Positions 9,136 to 17,663 of a stretch of 64,000 nt of DNA are shown in pieces. Within the stretch, counting starts at the first letter, position 1, and the number at the start of each line of letters is the position of its first letter. The DNA lies in the NCBI RefSeq assembly GCF_900092135.1, contig NZ_FMYF01000005.1, forward strand, positions 186,001 to 250,000, in the 5' to 3' direction. Position numbers and translations under genes: made by a program. The notes under the pieces are model-generated. The model was not told the DNA's origin. It searched no databases and worked only from the letters and a program-made list of their open reading frames with translations. The DNA comes from Raineyella antarctica (GTDB lineage Bacteria > Actinomycetota > Actinomycetes > Propionibacteriales > Propionibacteriaceae).

Positions 9136-10412
9136 TGAGCACCACCAAGCCGGCCCGTACGGCCCCCGGCGAACTCCCACCCGCCGGTCCCCCGGCCGAC
9201 CTCCTCGACGAACGCCTGATCGCCCAGCAGGGCCTCTCCGGGTGGCTCCGTTCCGAGGGCCTGCGCCTGCGGACCGGCGACATCGGGTCGTTGCCGGTCA
9301 TCATCGGCCTGGTCATCATCTGGGTCATCTTCGCCGTGCTCAACCCGGCCTTCGTCTCTGCGCAGAACCTCGTGAACCTGGCCATCCAGCTGGTCCCGAT
9401 CGGCACGCTGGCGTTGGGCATCGTCTTCGTCCTGCTGCTGGGCCAGATCGACCTGTCGGCCGGCTCGGTCGCCGGCGTGGCAGCGGCGGTGGTCGCGGTC
9501 ACTTTCGTGAACATGGGTTTCCCGCTGGTCCTGGCGATCCTGGCGGCGATCCTCTCCGGGTCGCTCATCGGCCTGGTGTACGGCCTGGTCTTCAACCGCT
9601 TCGGGGTGCCGAGCTTCATCATCACGCTGGCCGGCCTGCTGGCCTTCCTCGGCGTGCAGTTGCTGGTCCTGGGCAACGAGGGCACGGTGAACGTGCCGTT
9701 CAACTCTCCCCTGGTGCAGTTCGCCAACGGCACGTTCCTCCCGCCGGTGGTCAGCTACGTCCTGGTCGTGCTCGCGGCGGTCGCCGTCCTCCTGTCGGGG
9801 ATGCAGCTCAACCGCCGGCGCGCCTCCGCGGACCTGTCGACCGTCCCGCTCGCCGTCGTCGTCGTACGCGCCTTGTTCCTGGCTGCCATCCTGGCCGCGG
9901 CGACCTTCGTGCTCAGCCAGGACCGAGGCGTACCGCTGATGTTCGTCCTGTTCGTCGTGGTGATCGCGATCATGGACCTGACGATCAAGCGCACCCGCTG
10001 GGGTCGCGACATCATGGCCGTCGGCGGCAACGTCGAGGCCGCGCGCCGAGCGGGCATCAACGTGAAGGCGGTCTACCTGTCAGTGTTCGTCACGTGCTCG
10101 ACCTTCGCGGCCCTCGGTGGCGTCCTGCTCGCGGCACGGCTCGCCGCCGCCAACCAGAGCACGGGCACCGGCGACGTCAACCTGAACGCCATCGCCGCCG
10201 CGGTGATCGGCGGCACGAGCCTGTTCGGCGGCCGCGGTTCGGCCTACTCCGCCCTGCTGGGCATCGTCGTGATCCAGTCCATCAGCAACGGGCTGGACCT
10301 GCTCAACCTCGACTCCAGCATCCGTTTCATCATCACCGGCCTCGTCACGCTGCTGGCCGTGATCATCGACTCGACGACACGCCGTCGGCGCGCGCAGGCC
10401 GGTCGGGCCTGA
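9135..10412 (+). CDS. Sugar ABC importer permease, XylH/RbsC type
   Basis: 425 residues, strongly hydrophobic, with about ten membrane segments after a cytoplasmic N-terminal tail of about 50 residues. Family motifs include GQIDLSAGSVAG, FGVPSFIITLAG and the EAARRAGINVKAVYLSVF coupling region, followed by ANQSTGTGDVNLNAIAAAVIGGTSLFGGRG, all typical of CUT2 sugar permeases. It is translationally coupled to the ATPase gene (1-nt overlap) and ends the operon before a strong hairpin shared with convergent phoD. Confidence 0.94.
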   Translation: MSTTKPARTAPGELPPAGPPADLLDERLIAQQGLSGWLRSEGLRLRTGDIGSLPVIIGLVIIWVIFAVLNPAFVSAQNLVNLAIQLVPIGTLALGIVFVLLLGQIDLSAGSVAGVAAAVVAVTFVNMGFPLVLAILAAILSGSLIGLVYGLVFNRFGVPSFIITLAGLLAFLGVQLLVLGNEGTVNVPFNSPLVQFANGTFLPPVVSYVLVVLAAVAVLLSGMQLNRRRASADLSTVPLAVVVVRALFLAAILAAATFVLSQDRGVPLMFVLFVVVIAIMDLTIKRTRWGRDIMAVGGNVEAARRAGINVKAVYLSVFVTCSTFAALGGVLLAARLAAANQSTGTGDVNLNAIAAAVIGGTSLFGGRGSAYSALLGIVVIQSISNGLDLLNLDSSIRFIITGLVTLLAVIIDSTTRRRRAQAGRA

Positions 10413-10423
10413 GGCCCTGGGGA

Positions 10424-10462
10424 GTCGAGCGCCGCCAGGCCGGGTGCCTGGCGGCGCTCGAC
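10424..10462. terminator. Bidirectional hairpin terminator
   Basis: A perfect 17-bp inverted repeat with a 5-nt loop (CGGGT) lies midway between the convergent sugar permease and phoD genes. It can serve both strands. Confidence 0.8.
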
Positions 10463-10492
10463 CGTCTCCCGGGCCCAAGGGAGGCCCGCCGA

Positions 10493-12112
10493 TCAGGCCT
10501 CGGGGATGAGGGCCTTGGTGTAGACGGTGTCACCGTTGGCGTTGACCAGGCTCACGACGAACTCGGCTCCGTCGCCGGCCACTGCGACGTGCCCGAAGTA
10601 CTGGTGCTCCCCCGAGCGCGGCGACTGGTTGGTGAATCCGTGCCGCTCGAAGACCTGTTCCGGACCGAAGGTGGCGTCGAGCTTGTTCGGACCGAACGAG
10701 CCGGCGTTGATCGGCCCGGCGACGAACTCCCAGAACGGCTTGAAGTCCTTGAAGACGGCCCGCTCCGGCGAGTAGTGGTGGGCCGCGCAGTAGTGCACGT
10801 CACCGGTGAGGAAGACGACGTTCTTGATGTCGTGGTCCTTGATCGCCTTCAGCAGGCGGGCGATCTCCAGCTCCCGGCCGAGGGGGGCGCCGGGGTCGTT
10901 GTTGGCGACGGCCTCCATGCCGGCGCCGTCCGGGACGACCAGGCCGATCGGCAGGTCGTTGGCGATGACCTTCCAGGTCGCGGTGGAGGTTCGCAGGCCC
11001 TCGATCAGCCACTGCAGCTGCTCCTCACCGAGGATGCGGGTGGCGGTGGACTCCAGGCCGGCCGTGTTGGGGGACTTGTACGTACGCATGTCGAGGCAGA
11101 ACACGTCCAGCTGCGGCCCACGGGCGATCCGGCGGTGGATCGTCGGGCTGGTGCGGGGGTAGTACTCGTCGAAGGCCTGGCGCCCCCAGCGGGCCAGGGT
11201 GTCGACGTCGCGGACCTTGTCGTAGCGGGGATCGTCGCGGACCTTGTCGTAGCGGGGATCGTCGAGGACCTCGCCGGGGTACCAGTTGTTGGTCACCTCG
11301 TGGTCGTCCCAGGTGGCGACAATGGGCACTTCGCGGGCCAGGGCGCGTACGTTCGCGTCCAGGTAGTTGTAGCGGTGCCGGCCGCGGAAGTCGGCCAGGC
11401 TCTGGGCGATCTGGGTGACCTCGTCGATCAGCAGGTTCTTCCAGACGTTGCCGTCTGGCTCGGTGACGGCGGAGGCCATCGGGCCGTCGGCGTAGACCGT
11501 GTCGCCCGAGTGCAGGAAGAAGTCGGGGGCGGTGGCAAGCATCGCCCGGTACCCGAACATGCCGCCGATCTCCTCGTTGATGCCCCAGCCCTGGCCGGCG
11601 GTATCCGCCGTCCACACGAAGGTCTGGTCCAGGTCCTCCGCCTTGCGGCCGTAGCGCGAGCCGGGGGCCGTGGTGAAGGTACCGGTCTCCTCCTGGCCGG
11701 TGTGCCCGGCGGCGTCCACGAAGCCGAGCCGGTACTCGAACCGGGTGGCGGGGGCCAGCTTGTCGAGTCGCAGGCGGGCGGTGAAGTCGGTCCCGGTGGT
11801 GGCGGCCGGTCCGGTGAGCACGCGCTCCTGGTGGTACTTGCCCTTCAGCGGGTTGCCGTCGACGTCGACCGCCCGGACGACGGCGCGCAGCGTGCCGGCG
11901 CCGGACGAGCGGGCCCAGAGCACGGCCGAATCGGAGGTGACGTCGCCGGAGGCGATGCCGGAGGTCAGGGTCAACCGGTGGGACACCAGCGGTGCCGCGG
12001 CGGCACGGGTGCCGCCGGTACCGAGCAGGCCGGCGGCTGAGGCGGCCACGAACCCCTGCATCAGGGCGCGACGGCGCACGGGGACGGTGCGGAAGGACGA
12101 AGTGTCGGTCAT
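10493..12112 (-). CDS. phoD: Alkaline phosphatase D, Tat-exported
   Basis: 539 residues. The N-terminus has a twin-arginine signal (RRRALMQGFVAASAAGLLG) followed by Ala-rich cleavage sequence, so it is probably exported folded. An N-terminal beta domain leads to the PhoD metallophosphoesterase domain with SGDTVYADG, WDDHEVTNNW and FLTGDVHYCAAHHY as metal-site motifs. These enzymes hydrolyse phosphomono- and diesters using Ca2+ and Fe3+ to release phosphate. An exact 27-bp tandem duplication (11211-11264) doubles the peptide DDPRYDKVR next to the DHEVTNN region. I recognised no phosphate-regulon operator upstream. Confidence 0.93.
   Translation of the reverse strand: MTDTSSFRTVPVRRRALMQGFVAASAAGLLGTGGTRAAAAPLVSHRLTLTSGIASGDVTSDSAVLWARSSGAGTLRAVVRAVDVDGNPLKGKYHQERVLTGPAATTGTDFTARLRLDKLAPATRFEYRLGFVDAAGHTGQEETGTFTTAPGSRYGRKAEDLDQTFVWTADTAGQGWGINEEIGGMFGYRAMLATAPDFFLHSGDTVYADGPMASAVTEPDGNVWKNLLIDEVTQIAQSLADFRGRHRYNYLDANVRALAREVPIVATWDDHEVTNNWYPGEVLDDPRYDKVRDDPRYDKVRDVDTLARWGRQAFDEYYPRTSPTIHRRIARGPQLDVFCLDMRTYKSPNTAGLESTATRILGEEQLQWLIEGLRTSTATWKVIANDLPIGLVVPDGAGMEAVANNDPGAPLGRELEIARLLKAIKDHDIKNVVFLTGDVHYCAAHHYSPERAVFKDFKPFWEFVAGPINAGSFGPNKLDATFGPEQVFERHGFTNQSPRSGEHQYFGHVAVAGDGAEFVVSLVNANGDTVYTKALIPEA
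11211..11264. repeat. Exact 27-bp tandem duplication inside phoD
   Basis: Two adjacent identical 27-nt copies (11211-11237 and 11238-11264). The unit is a multiple of three and adds nine residues in frame, so the enzyme stays open. A recent slippage event is likely. Confidence 0.95.
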
Positions 12113-12339
12113 GGAACCGATCGCACTCCTGCCCGGTGAAACGGGGCGGGCAGGCAGGAGGACGCGACGTGAACATCAGGACAACGGTCGACGTCGCCGA
12201 CCCTGCCGGAACGTGCCCGGAGGCGGCGAAGGCCGCCAGCCTTCATCAACACGGGCGCAGCCCAGCTCAACGACGACCGGATCAAGCGCACTGACCTCGG
12301 CGTGGACGAGACCGCACCCGGGTGAGAGACCCGAAGACA

Positions 12340-12373
12340 CGAAGGGCGTCCCTCGGTGGAGGGACGCCCTTCG
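12340..12373 (-). terminator. Hairpin terminator downstream of tRNA-Val
   Basis: A perfect 15-bp inverted repeat (CGAAGGGCGTCCCTC / GAGGGACGCCCTTCG) around GGTG, 20 nt past the tRNA 3' end on the minus strand. The remaining sequence back to the phoD start (12113-12339) shows nothing that I can call; it should hold the phoD promoter. Confidence 0.7.
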
Positions 12374-12393
12374 GCTGCGTACGGATCCGGCCC

Positions 12394-12470
<77 letters not shown>

Positions 12471-12512
12471 GAGCAGAGGCCAACTATAGCGGCACCCGCG
12501 CCGCCGTGGCAC

Positions 12513-12986
12513 TCAGACCGGGAAGTGGTAGTGCACCGCCGCCAGGTGCTCGTGCATGTCCCGGGTCTGCGGCAGGTCGGCCTGCTTCGACCAGGCCAGT
12601 GTCCCGTCCGGACCGATCAGGAACGAGTGCCGGCGGTCGCAGCCCAACTTGTCGTCGAAGGCGCCGTACGCTGCGCCGATCGCCCCGTGCGGCCAGTGGT
12701 CACTGACCAGGGTGAAGTCGAGGCCCAGCTGGCGATCCACCTCCCGCAGGACGAAGGACGTGTCGGTGGAGACGGCGACGATCCGGCAACCGGCGGCGTC
12801 GAACAGGTAGTTCGCGTCCCGCAACTGCTCCAGTTCGTCGCCGCAGACCGAGCTGAACGAGAAGGCGAAGAACACCAGCAGCACCGGGGTCCCCCGCCAG
12901 GAGGACAACTCGAAGTCACGACCGTGCTGGTCATGGCCATGGAAGTCGGCCACAGGCTGGCCGATGGGGGGCGCGACCGGCCGCAT
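12513..12986 (-). CDS. AhpE-like one-cysteine peroxiredoxin
   Basis: 157 residues of the thioredoxin-fold peroxiredoxin family, which reduces peroxides through a peroxidatic cysteine. The candidate is Cys48 in FAFSFSSVCGDEL. The family motif is PxxxTxxC; here the Pro is Ala41 and the Thr is Ser, an unusual double change, although Ser for Thr is tolerated in some members. No second conserved cysteine is obvious, which fits the one-Cys AhpE class. Its ATG overlaps the DUF3052 stop by one base. The neighbourhood (AhpE, DUF3052, aceE) matches that of Mycobacterium tuberculosis as I recall it. Confidence 0.85.
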   Translation of the reverse strand: MRPVAPPIGQPVADFHGHDQHGRDFELSSWRGTPVLLVFFAFSFSSVCGDELEQLRDANYLFDAAGCRIVAVSTDTSFVLREVDRQLGLDFTLVSDHWPHGAIGAAYGAFDDKLGCDRRHSFLIGPDGTLAWSKQADLPQTRDMHEHLAAVHYHFPV

Positions 12987-13387
12987 CAGCGCCGGGCACC
13001 CCGCGGGCGCACCAGCTTGGAGCCGGTCCAGTCGCCGGAGAGGTTCGCCGTCGAGGTCTGGGCGAGGCCGGCGGTGATCGCGGCCTCGGAGATGTCGGCC
13101 GGGTCCACGTGACCGCCACGCCCCACCTTCGGGGTCATCAACCAGACGACACCGTCCTCCTTGAGGTCGGTCAGTGCATCGACCAGACCATCACCGATGT
13201 CCCCGTCGTCCTCCCGCCACCACAGCAGGACCACGTCGACGGCCTCCAACGCCTCCTCGATGAGTTCACCGTCGACGGCGTCCTCGATCGCGATGCGCAA
13301 GTCATCGTCCACGTCCTCATCCCAACCCAGCTCCTGGACGAGCTGGCCGGCGGCAAGACCCATTCGGCTTGCGTCTTCCCTGGCCAC
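12986..13387 (-). CDS. DUF3052 family protein
   Basis: 133 residues, acidic. Recognisable family stretches are QELGWDEDVDDDLRIAIED, DVVLLWWREDDGDIGD and WLMTPKVGRGGHVDPADI. Function is unknown; the family is confined to actinobacteria and sits beside ahpE and aceE in several genera. The GTG at 13387 is chosen because AAAGGGG precedes it by 8 nt; an in-frame start 20 codons upstream has no ribosome site and would extend through a palindromic region. It is translationally coupled to the peroxiredoxin gene and divergent from aceE. Confidence 0.88.
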   Translation of the reverse strand: MAREDASRMGLAAGQLVQELGWDEDVDDDLRIAIEDAVDGELIEEALEAVDVVLLWWREDDGDIGDGLVDALTDLKEDGVVWLMTPKVGRGGHVDPADISEAAITAGLAQTSTANLSGDWTGSKLVRPRGARR

Positions 13388-13413
13388 GGAGGCGACCCCT
13401 TTCAACGGTTCAC

Positions 13414-13517
13414 GTCCACATACCCACGGCATGTGTGGACACCACATTGCCAGACCCGCGCGCCCACGTCACGTCCCGCGGGCCGACGTGGACCATCCCA
13501 CGGGCTGTCGTGGACCA
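13414..13517. promoter_or_regulatory. Repeated GTGGAC motifs between DUF3052 and aceE
   Basis: The divergent intergenic region holds a dyad of GTCCACA (13414-13420) and TGTGGAC (13434-13440), then two direct copies of CGTGGACCA (13487-13495 and 13509-13517, 22 bp apart). These may be sites for a regulator of aceE or of the DUF3052-peroxiredoxin pair. No regulator is assigned. Confidence 0.4.
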
Positions 13518-13604
13518 GTAGTCTTTGCACGTTGACCAAAACTACGCTGACAGACGTTCACACACGATGACGACCACGGTCGGCACGAACGGATAGGACG
13601 ATGC

Positions 13605-16364
13605 ATGGCTACTCGCGGTGACCGCCCCGCACTCGGTGCGCAGGGCCTCCCGAGCCAGTTACCCGACCTGGACCCCGAAGAGACGCAGGAATGGATCTCC
13701 TCCTTCGACGGGCTCCTGGAGGAGAAGGGGCCCCACCGGGCCCGGTACATCATGTTGGAACTCCTCGCCCGCGCGCGGCAGCGCCAGGTGGGACTGCCGT
13801 CGCTGCGGTCCACGGACTACATCAACACGATCAGCACGGCGGACGAGCCGCTCTTCCCCGGTGACGAGGACACGGAGCGCCTGATCCGCCGCGCGCTGCG
13901 CTGGAACGCCGCGGTGATGGTCTCGAAGGCCAACCGCAAGGGCCTGGAGGTCGGCGGCCACATCGCCACCTACCAGAGCGCCGCGAGCCTGTACGAGGTC
14001 GGCTTCAACCACTTCTTCCGGGGCAAGGACCATCCCGGCGGCGGTGACCACATCTACTTCCAGGGCCACGCCTCCCCCGGCATGTACGCCCGCGCCTTCC
14101 TCGAGGGCCGCCTCTCCGAGTGGGACCTGGACGGCTTCCGCCAGGAGGTCTCCCGCGGCCCGCACAACGGCCTGTCGTCCTACCCGCACCCGCGCCTGAT
14201 GCCGGAGTTCTGGGAGTTCCCGACCGTGTCGATGGGCATCGGCCCGTTGAACGCGATCTACCAGGCCCGGATGAACCGCTACCTGCAGAACCGCGGCATC
14301 AAGGACACCTCCCAGCAGCACGTCTGGGCCTTCCTCGGTGACGGCGAGATGGGCGAGCCCGAGTCCCTCGGCGCGATCGGCCGGGCCGCTCGCGAAGAGC
14401 TCGACAACCTCACCTTCGTGATCAACTGCAACCTGCAGCAGCTCGACGGGCCCGTCGACGGCAACGGCAAGGTTGTCCAGGACCTGGAGTCCTTCTTCCG
14501 TGGTGCCGGCTGGAACGTCATCAAGGTCCTCTGGTCGCGCGACTGGGACCCGCTCCTGGCGGCCGACGACGACGGCTCGCTGCTGCACAAGATGAACAGC
14601 ACGCCCGATGGCCAGTTCCAGACCTACTCGATCTCGGCCGGCTCGTACATCCGCGAGAAGTTCTTCGACACCCCGCGGCTGAAGCGGATGGTCGAGGGCT
14701 ACTCCGACCAGCAGCTGCAGCGGCTGGGCCGCGGTGGCCACGACTACCGCAAGGTCTACGCGGCCTACAAGGCGGCGATGGAGCACGTCGGCCAGCCGAC
14801 CGTGATCCTGGCCCAGACCGTCAAGGGCTGGACGATCGACGCCCTGGAGGCGAAGAACGCCACGCACCAGATGAAGAAGCTCACGTCGGCCGACCTGAAG
14901 GCCTTCCGCGACCGGCTGCACCTGCCGATCCCCGACTCCGCCCTCGAGGACGCCTACAACCCGCCGTACTTCCGCCCCGCCGAGGACTCCCCGGAGATGA
15001 AGTACATGCGCGAGCGCCGTCTGGCCCTGGGCGGACCGGTCCCGCAGCGTCGGGTCAAGCCGCGTCACCTGGCCCTGCCCGGCGACGACATCTACAAGGA
15101 GCTGATGGCCCCGGGCAACCCGAAGGCCAAGGTCGCCACCACCCAGGCGTTCGTCCGGCTGCTCCGCGACCTGATGCGGGACAAGGGGATCGGCCAGCGG
15201 ATCGTCCCGATCGCTCCGGACGAGTTCCGTACGTTCGGCATGGACTCGATGTTCCCCACGGCCAAGTTGTACGACCCGGCCGGCCAGACGTACGAGTCGG
15301 TCGACCGCAAGCTGCTGCTCGCCTGGAAGTCGGCCACGAACGGCCAGCTGCTGCACGAGGGCATCTCCGAGGCCGGTGGCCTGGGCTCCTTCACCGCGGC
15401 GGGCACGGCGTACGCCACGCACGGCGAGCCGATGATCCCGGTCTTCATCTTCTACTCGATGTTCGGCTTCCAGCGCGTGGGTGACTTCATCTGGGCGGCC
15501 GCCGACCAGATGACCCGCGGCTTCCTGATCGGTGCCACCGCGGGTCGTACGACCCTGACCGGTGAGGGCCTGCAGCACGCCGACGGGCACTCCCCGCTGA
15601 TCGCCGCGACCAACCCGGCAGTGGTGCACTACGACCCGGCCTTCGCGTTCGAGGTCGCGCTGATCGTCAAGGACGGCCTGCGCCGGATGTACGGGCACGA
15701 CGATCCCGAGTACCCCGAGGGCGAGAACGTCATGTACTACCTCACGGTGTACAACGAGCCCGTCTCCCAGCCCGGCCCGCCGGCCGACCTGGATGTCGAG
15801 GGCGTGCTCAAGGGCATGCACCTGTTCCGCCGCGCCGAGGACAACGACTTCGCCCGGGTCCGCCTGATGGCCTCCGGCGTCGCCGTGCCGCAGGCCCTCG
15901 AGGCCCAGCGGATCCTCGCCGAGGAGTGGTCGGTCGGTGCCGACGTGTGGTCGGTGACCTCGTGGAACGAGCTGAACCGCGAGGCGATCGAGTGCGCCCG
16001 GTGGAACCTCGGCCACCCGGCCGACGACCGCAAGGTGCCGTACCTGACCAAGAAGCTCAGCGAGACGACCGGCCCGGTCGTGGCGGTGAGCGACTACATG
16101 CGTGCGGTCCAGGAGCAGATCCGGCCGTACGTGCCGGGGTCCTTCACCTCGCTGGGTGCCGACGGGTTCGGCTTCGCCGACACCCGCGCGGCCGCCCGTC
16201 GCTACTTCCAGATCGACGCCCAGTCGATGGTCGTGGCGGCACTGGAGGCGCTGGAGACCGAGGGTGGCTACCGTCGCGGCGCGGCCGCCGAGGCGTACGC
16301 CAAGTACAACCTCGGGGACCCGACCGCGGTGGCACACGTCGCCCAGGAAGGCGCCGGCGCCTGA
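13605..16364 (+). CDS. aceE: Pyruvate dehydrogenase E1 component, homodimeric type
   Basis: 919 residues, the normal length of the single-chain E1. It decarboxylates pyruvate with thiamine diphosphate and acetylates the lipoyl group of E2, feeding acetyl-CoA to the fatty acid genes downstream. The ThDP motif [10 protein letters not shown] near residue 245 runs to [14 protein letters not shown], as in E. coli AceE; further conserved stretches are [23 protein letters not shown] and [14 protein letters not shown] lies 6 nt before the ATG. The PucR/FasR-type regulator begins 2 nt after the stop. Confidence 0.98.
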   Translation: MATRGDRPALGAQGLPSQLPDLDPEETQEWISSFDGLLEEKGPHRARYIMLELLARARQRQVGLPSLRSTDYINTISTADEPLFPGDEDTERLIRRALRWNAAVMVSKANRKGLEVGGHIATYQSAASLYEVGFNHFFRGKDHPGGGDHIYFQGHASPGMYARAFLEGRLSEWDLDGFRQEVSRGPHNGLSSYPHPRLMPEFWEFPTVSMGIGPLNAIYQARMNRYLQNRGIKDTSQQHVWAFLGDGEMGEPESLGAIGRAAREELDNLTFVINCNLQQLDGPVDGNGKVVQDLESFFRGAGWNVIKVLWSRDWDPLLAADDDGSLLHKMNSTPDGQFQTYSISAGSYIREKFFDTPRLKRMVEGYSDQQLQRLGRGGHDYRKVYAAYKAAMEHVGQPTVILAQTVKGWTIDALEAKNATHQMKKLTSADLKAFRDRLHLPIPDSALEDAYNPPYFRPAEDSPEMKYMRERRLALGGPVPQRRVKPRHLALPGDDIYKELMAPGNPKAKVATTQAFVRLLRDLMRDKGIGQRIVPIAPDEFRTFGMDSMFPTAKLYDPAGQTYESVDRKLLLAWKSATNGQLLHEGISEAGGLGSFTAAGTAYATHGEPMIPVFIFYSMFGFQRVGDFIWAAADQMTRGFLIGATAGRTTLTGEGLQHADGHSPLIAATNPAVVHYDPAFAFEVALIVKDGLRRMYGHDDPEYPEGENVMYYLTVYNEPVSQPGPPADLDVEGVLKGMHLFRRAEDNDFARVRLMASGVAVPQALEAQRILAEEWSVGADVWSVTSWNELNREAIECARWNLGHPADDRKVPYLTKKLSETTGPVVAVSDYMRAVQEQIRPYVPGSFTSLGADGFGFADTRAAARRYFQIDAQSMVVAALEALETEGGYRRGAAAEAYAKYNLGDPTAVAHVAQEGAGA

Positions 16365-16366
16365 CC

Positions 16367-17563
16367 ATGGCACTGACGTGGATCCAGCTCCCCTCGACCC
16401 GGAATCGCGCGTCGATCGCCCGCCGCCTGCGGCAGGCGGCGGCCCGGATCACCACGGCCGCCATCACGGCGGTCGACGCGCGGTACGAGTGGTTCGGACG
16501 CCTCAGTCCGGAGCACCGGGCCTCGGTGACCCTCGTCGCCCGTGCGGGCGTCGACGGCTTCATCAACTGGTTCGGCGAGGGGGGCTCGGACCGCCCGGTC
16601 CAGATCTTCGAGCGGGCGCCCCGGGAACTGTCCCGGCACCTCAGCCTCAAGCAGACGGTCGACCTCACCCGTACGATCATCGACACGGTCGACGCCGAGA
16701 TCGACGAGCAACTCCCGCGGGCGGACCGCCCGTACCTCCATGCTGCCCTCAACGAGTACAGCCGTGACGTCGCCTTCGCCGCCGCCGAGGTCTACGCGGC
16801 GGCGGCCGAGGTCCGGGGCGCCTGGGACCTGCGCCAGGAGGCCACCGTCGTCGACGCGGTGATGCGCGGCGAGGTGGACGACGCGATCATGTCGCGGGTC
16901 GCCACCCTCGGCTGGCGCTCCACCAGCGGCGCGGCCGTGGTCCTCGGCACCTGCCCCGCGGACGGGGCCGAGACCGCCCTCGAGGCCACCCACCGCACGG
17001 CCCGCTCGCTCGGGCTGGACTGCCTCACCGCCGTCCACACCGACCGACTGGTCGTGGTCGTCGGCGGAGCGCCGCTGGGTCCCGACGCGGACCTGGTGGC
17101 CGTGTTGGCACCCCTCGCCGAACGCTTCGCCGAGGGACCGGTCGTGGTCGGCCCCCGGGTGGAACAGCTGGCCGCCGCCGGTGGCAGTGCCCGCGCTGCC
17201 CTGTCCGGCCTCCGCGCCGCCCCCGGCTGGCCCCAGGCCCCCCGCCCCGTGCACGCCGACGACCTGCTGCCCGAGCGGGCCCTCTCCGGTGACGGCCACG
17301 CCCGACGTGCCCTTGCCCGGGACGTGTACGGCCCGCTCGCCGAGGCGGGCGGCGGCCTGTTGGAGACCCTGACCTGCTTCCTGGACGAGGGCCTGTCCAT
17401 CGAGGCCTCCGCCCGCGCCCTCTTCGTGCACGCCAACACCGTGCGCTACCGCCTCAAGCGGATCCACGAGGTGACCGGGTACTCCCCCACCGATCCGCGA
17501 GACTCGTACACCCTGCGGCTGGCCCTGACCCTGGGCCGCCTGCTCGGACCGGGGACCGCATAA
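16367..17563 (+). CDS. fasR: PucR-type regulator, probable FasR (fatty acid synthesis activator)
   Basis: 398 residues. The N-terminal two-thirds is an uncharacterised sensor-like region (RSVTL-, FINWFGEG-like stretch, then a GGDEF-like fold common in PucR proteins). The C-terminal helix-turn-helix is IEASARALFVHANTVRYRLKRIHEVTG near residues 345-375, the PucR/CdaR signature. In Streptomyces coelicolor the regulator in this position, FasR, activates fabD-fabH-acpP-fabF. The identical placement here, directly between aceE and fabD, makes the same role likely. The ATG at 16367 is two bases past the aceE stop. Confidence 0.82.
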   Translation: MALTWIQLPSTRNRASIARRLRQAAARITTAAITAVDARYEWFGRLSPEHRASVTLVARAGVDGFINWFGEGGSDRPVQIFERAPRELSRHLSLKQTVDLTRTIIDTVDAEIDEQLPRADRPYLHAALNEYSRDVAFAAAEVYAAAAEVRGAWDLRQEATVVDAVMRGEVDDAIMSRVATLGWRSTSGAAVVLGTCPADGAETALEATHRTARSLGLDCLTAVHTDRLVVVVGGAPLGPDADLVAVLAPLAERFAEGPVVVGPRVEQLAAAGGSARAALSGLRAAPGWPQAPRPVHADDLLPERALSGDGHARRALARDVYGPLAEAGGGLLETLTCFLDEGLSIEASARALFVHANTVRYRLKRIHEVTGYSPTDPRDSYTLRLALTLGRLLGPGTA

Positions 17564-17663
17564 CCGCACCGGCAGGGTCTTGTGGGGTTCCGACAACAAT
17601 GACTCACGACATTTCGTGTGCGTCGCGGCCCCTTCGGGCGACGGAAAGCGGGAGAGTGGAAGC
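17564..17663 (+). promoter_or_regulatory. Probable control region of the fab operon
   Basis: One hundred bases separate the regulator gene from fabD. They contain a small dyad (CGTCGC / GCGACG) and GGAGAG before the fabD GTG. By analogy with Streptomyces this is where FasR would bind. I could not assign -35 and -10 boxes with confidence. Confidence 0.4.

Noticed and set aside
9242-12040. A 932-codon open frame on the plus strand across the sugar permease and antisense to phoD
   Set aside because: High GC suppresses stop codons, and the translation is Arg/Gly/Ala/Pro-rich with no domains. The sugar permease and phoD, in other frames, explain the stretch with clear motifs.
12113-12339. Small open frames between phoD and the tRNA-Val terminator
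   Set aside because: They lack ribosome sites and recognisable products; the stretch is better seen as the phoD promoter region.
13659-16373. A 904-codon open frame antisense to aceE
   Set aside because: It mirrors the aceE codons on the other strand, has no recognisable motif or ribosome site, and aceE itself is unmistakable.
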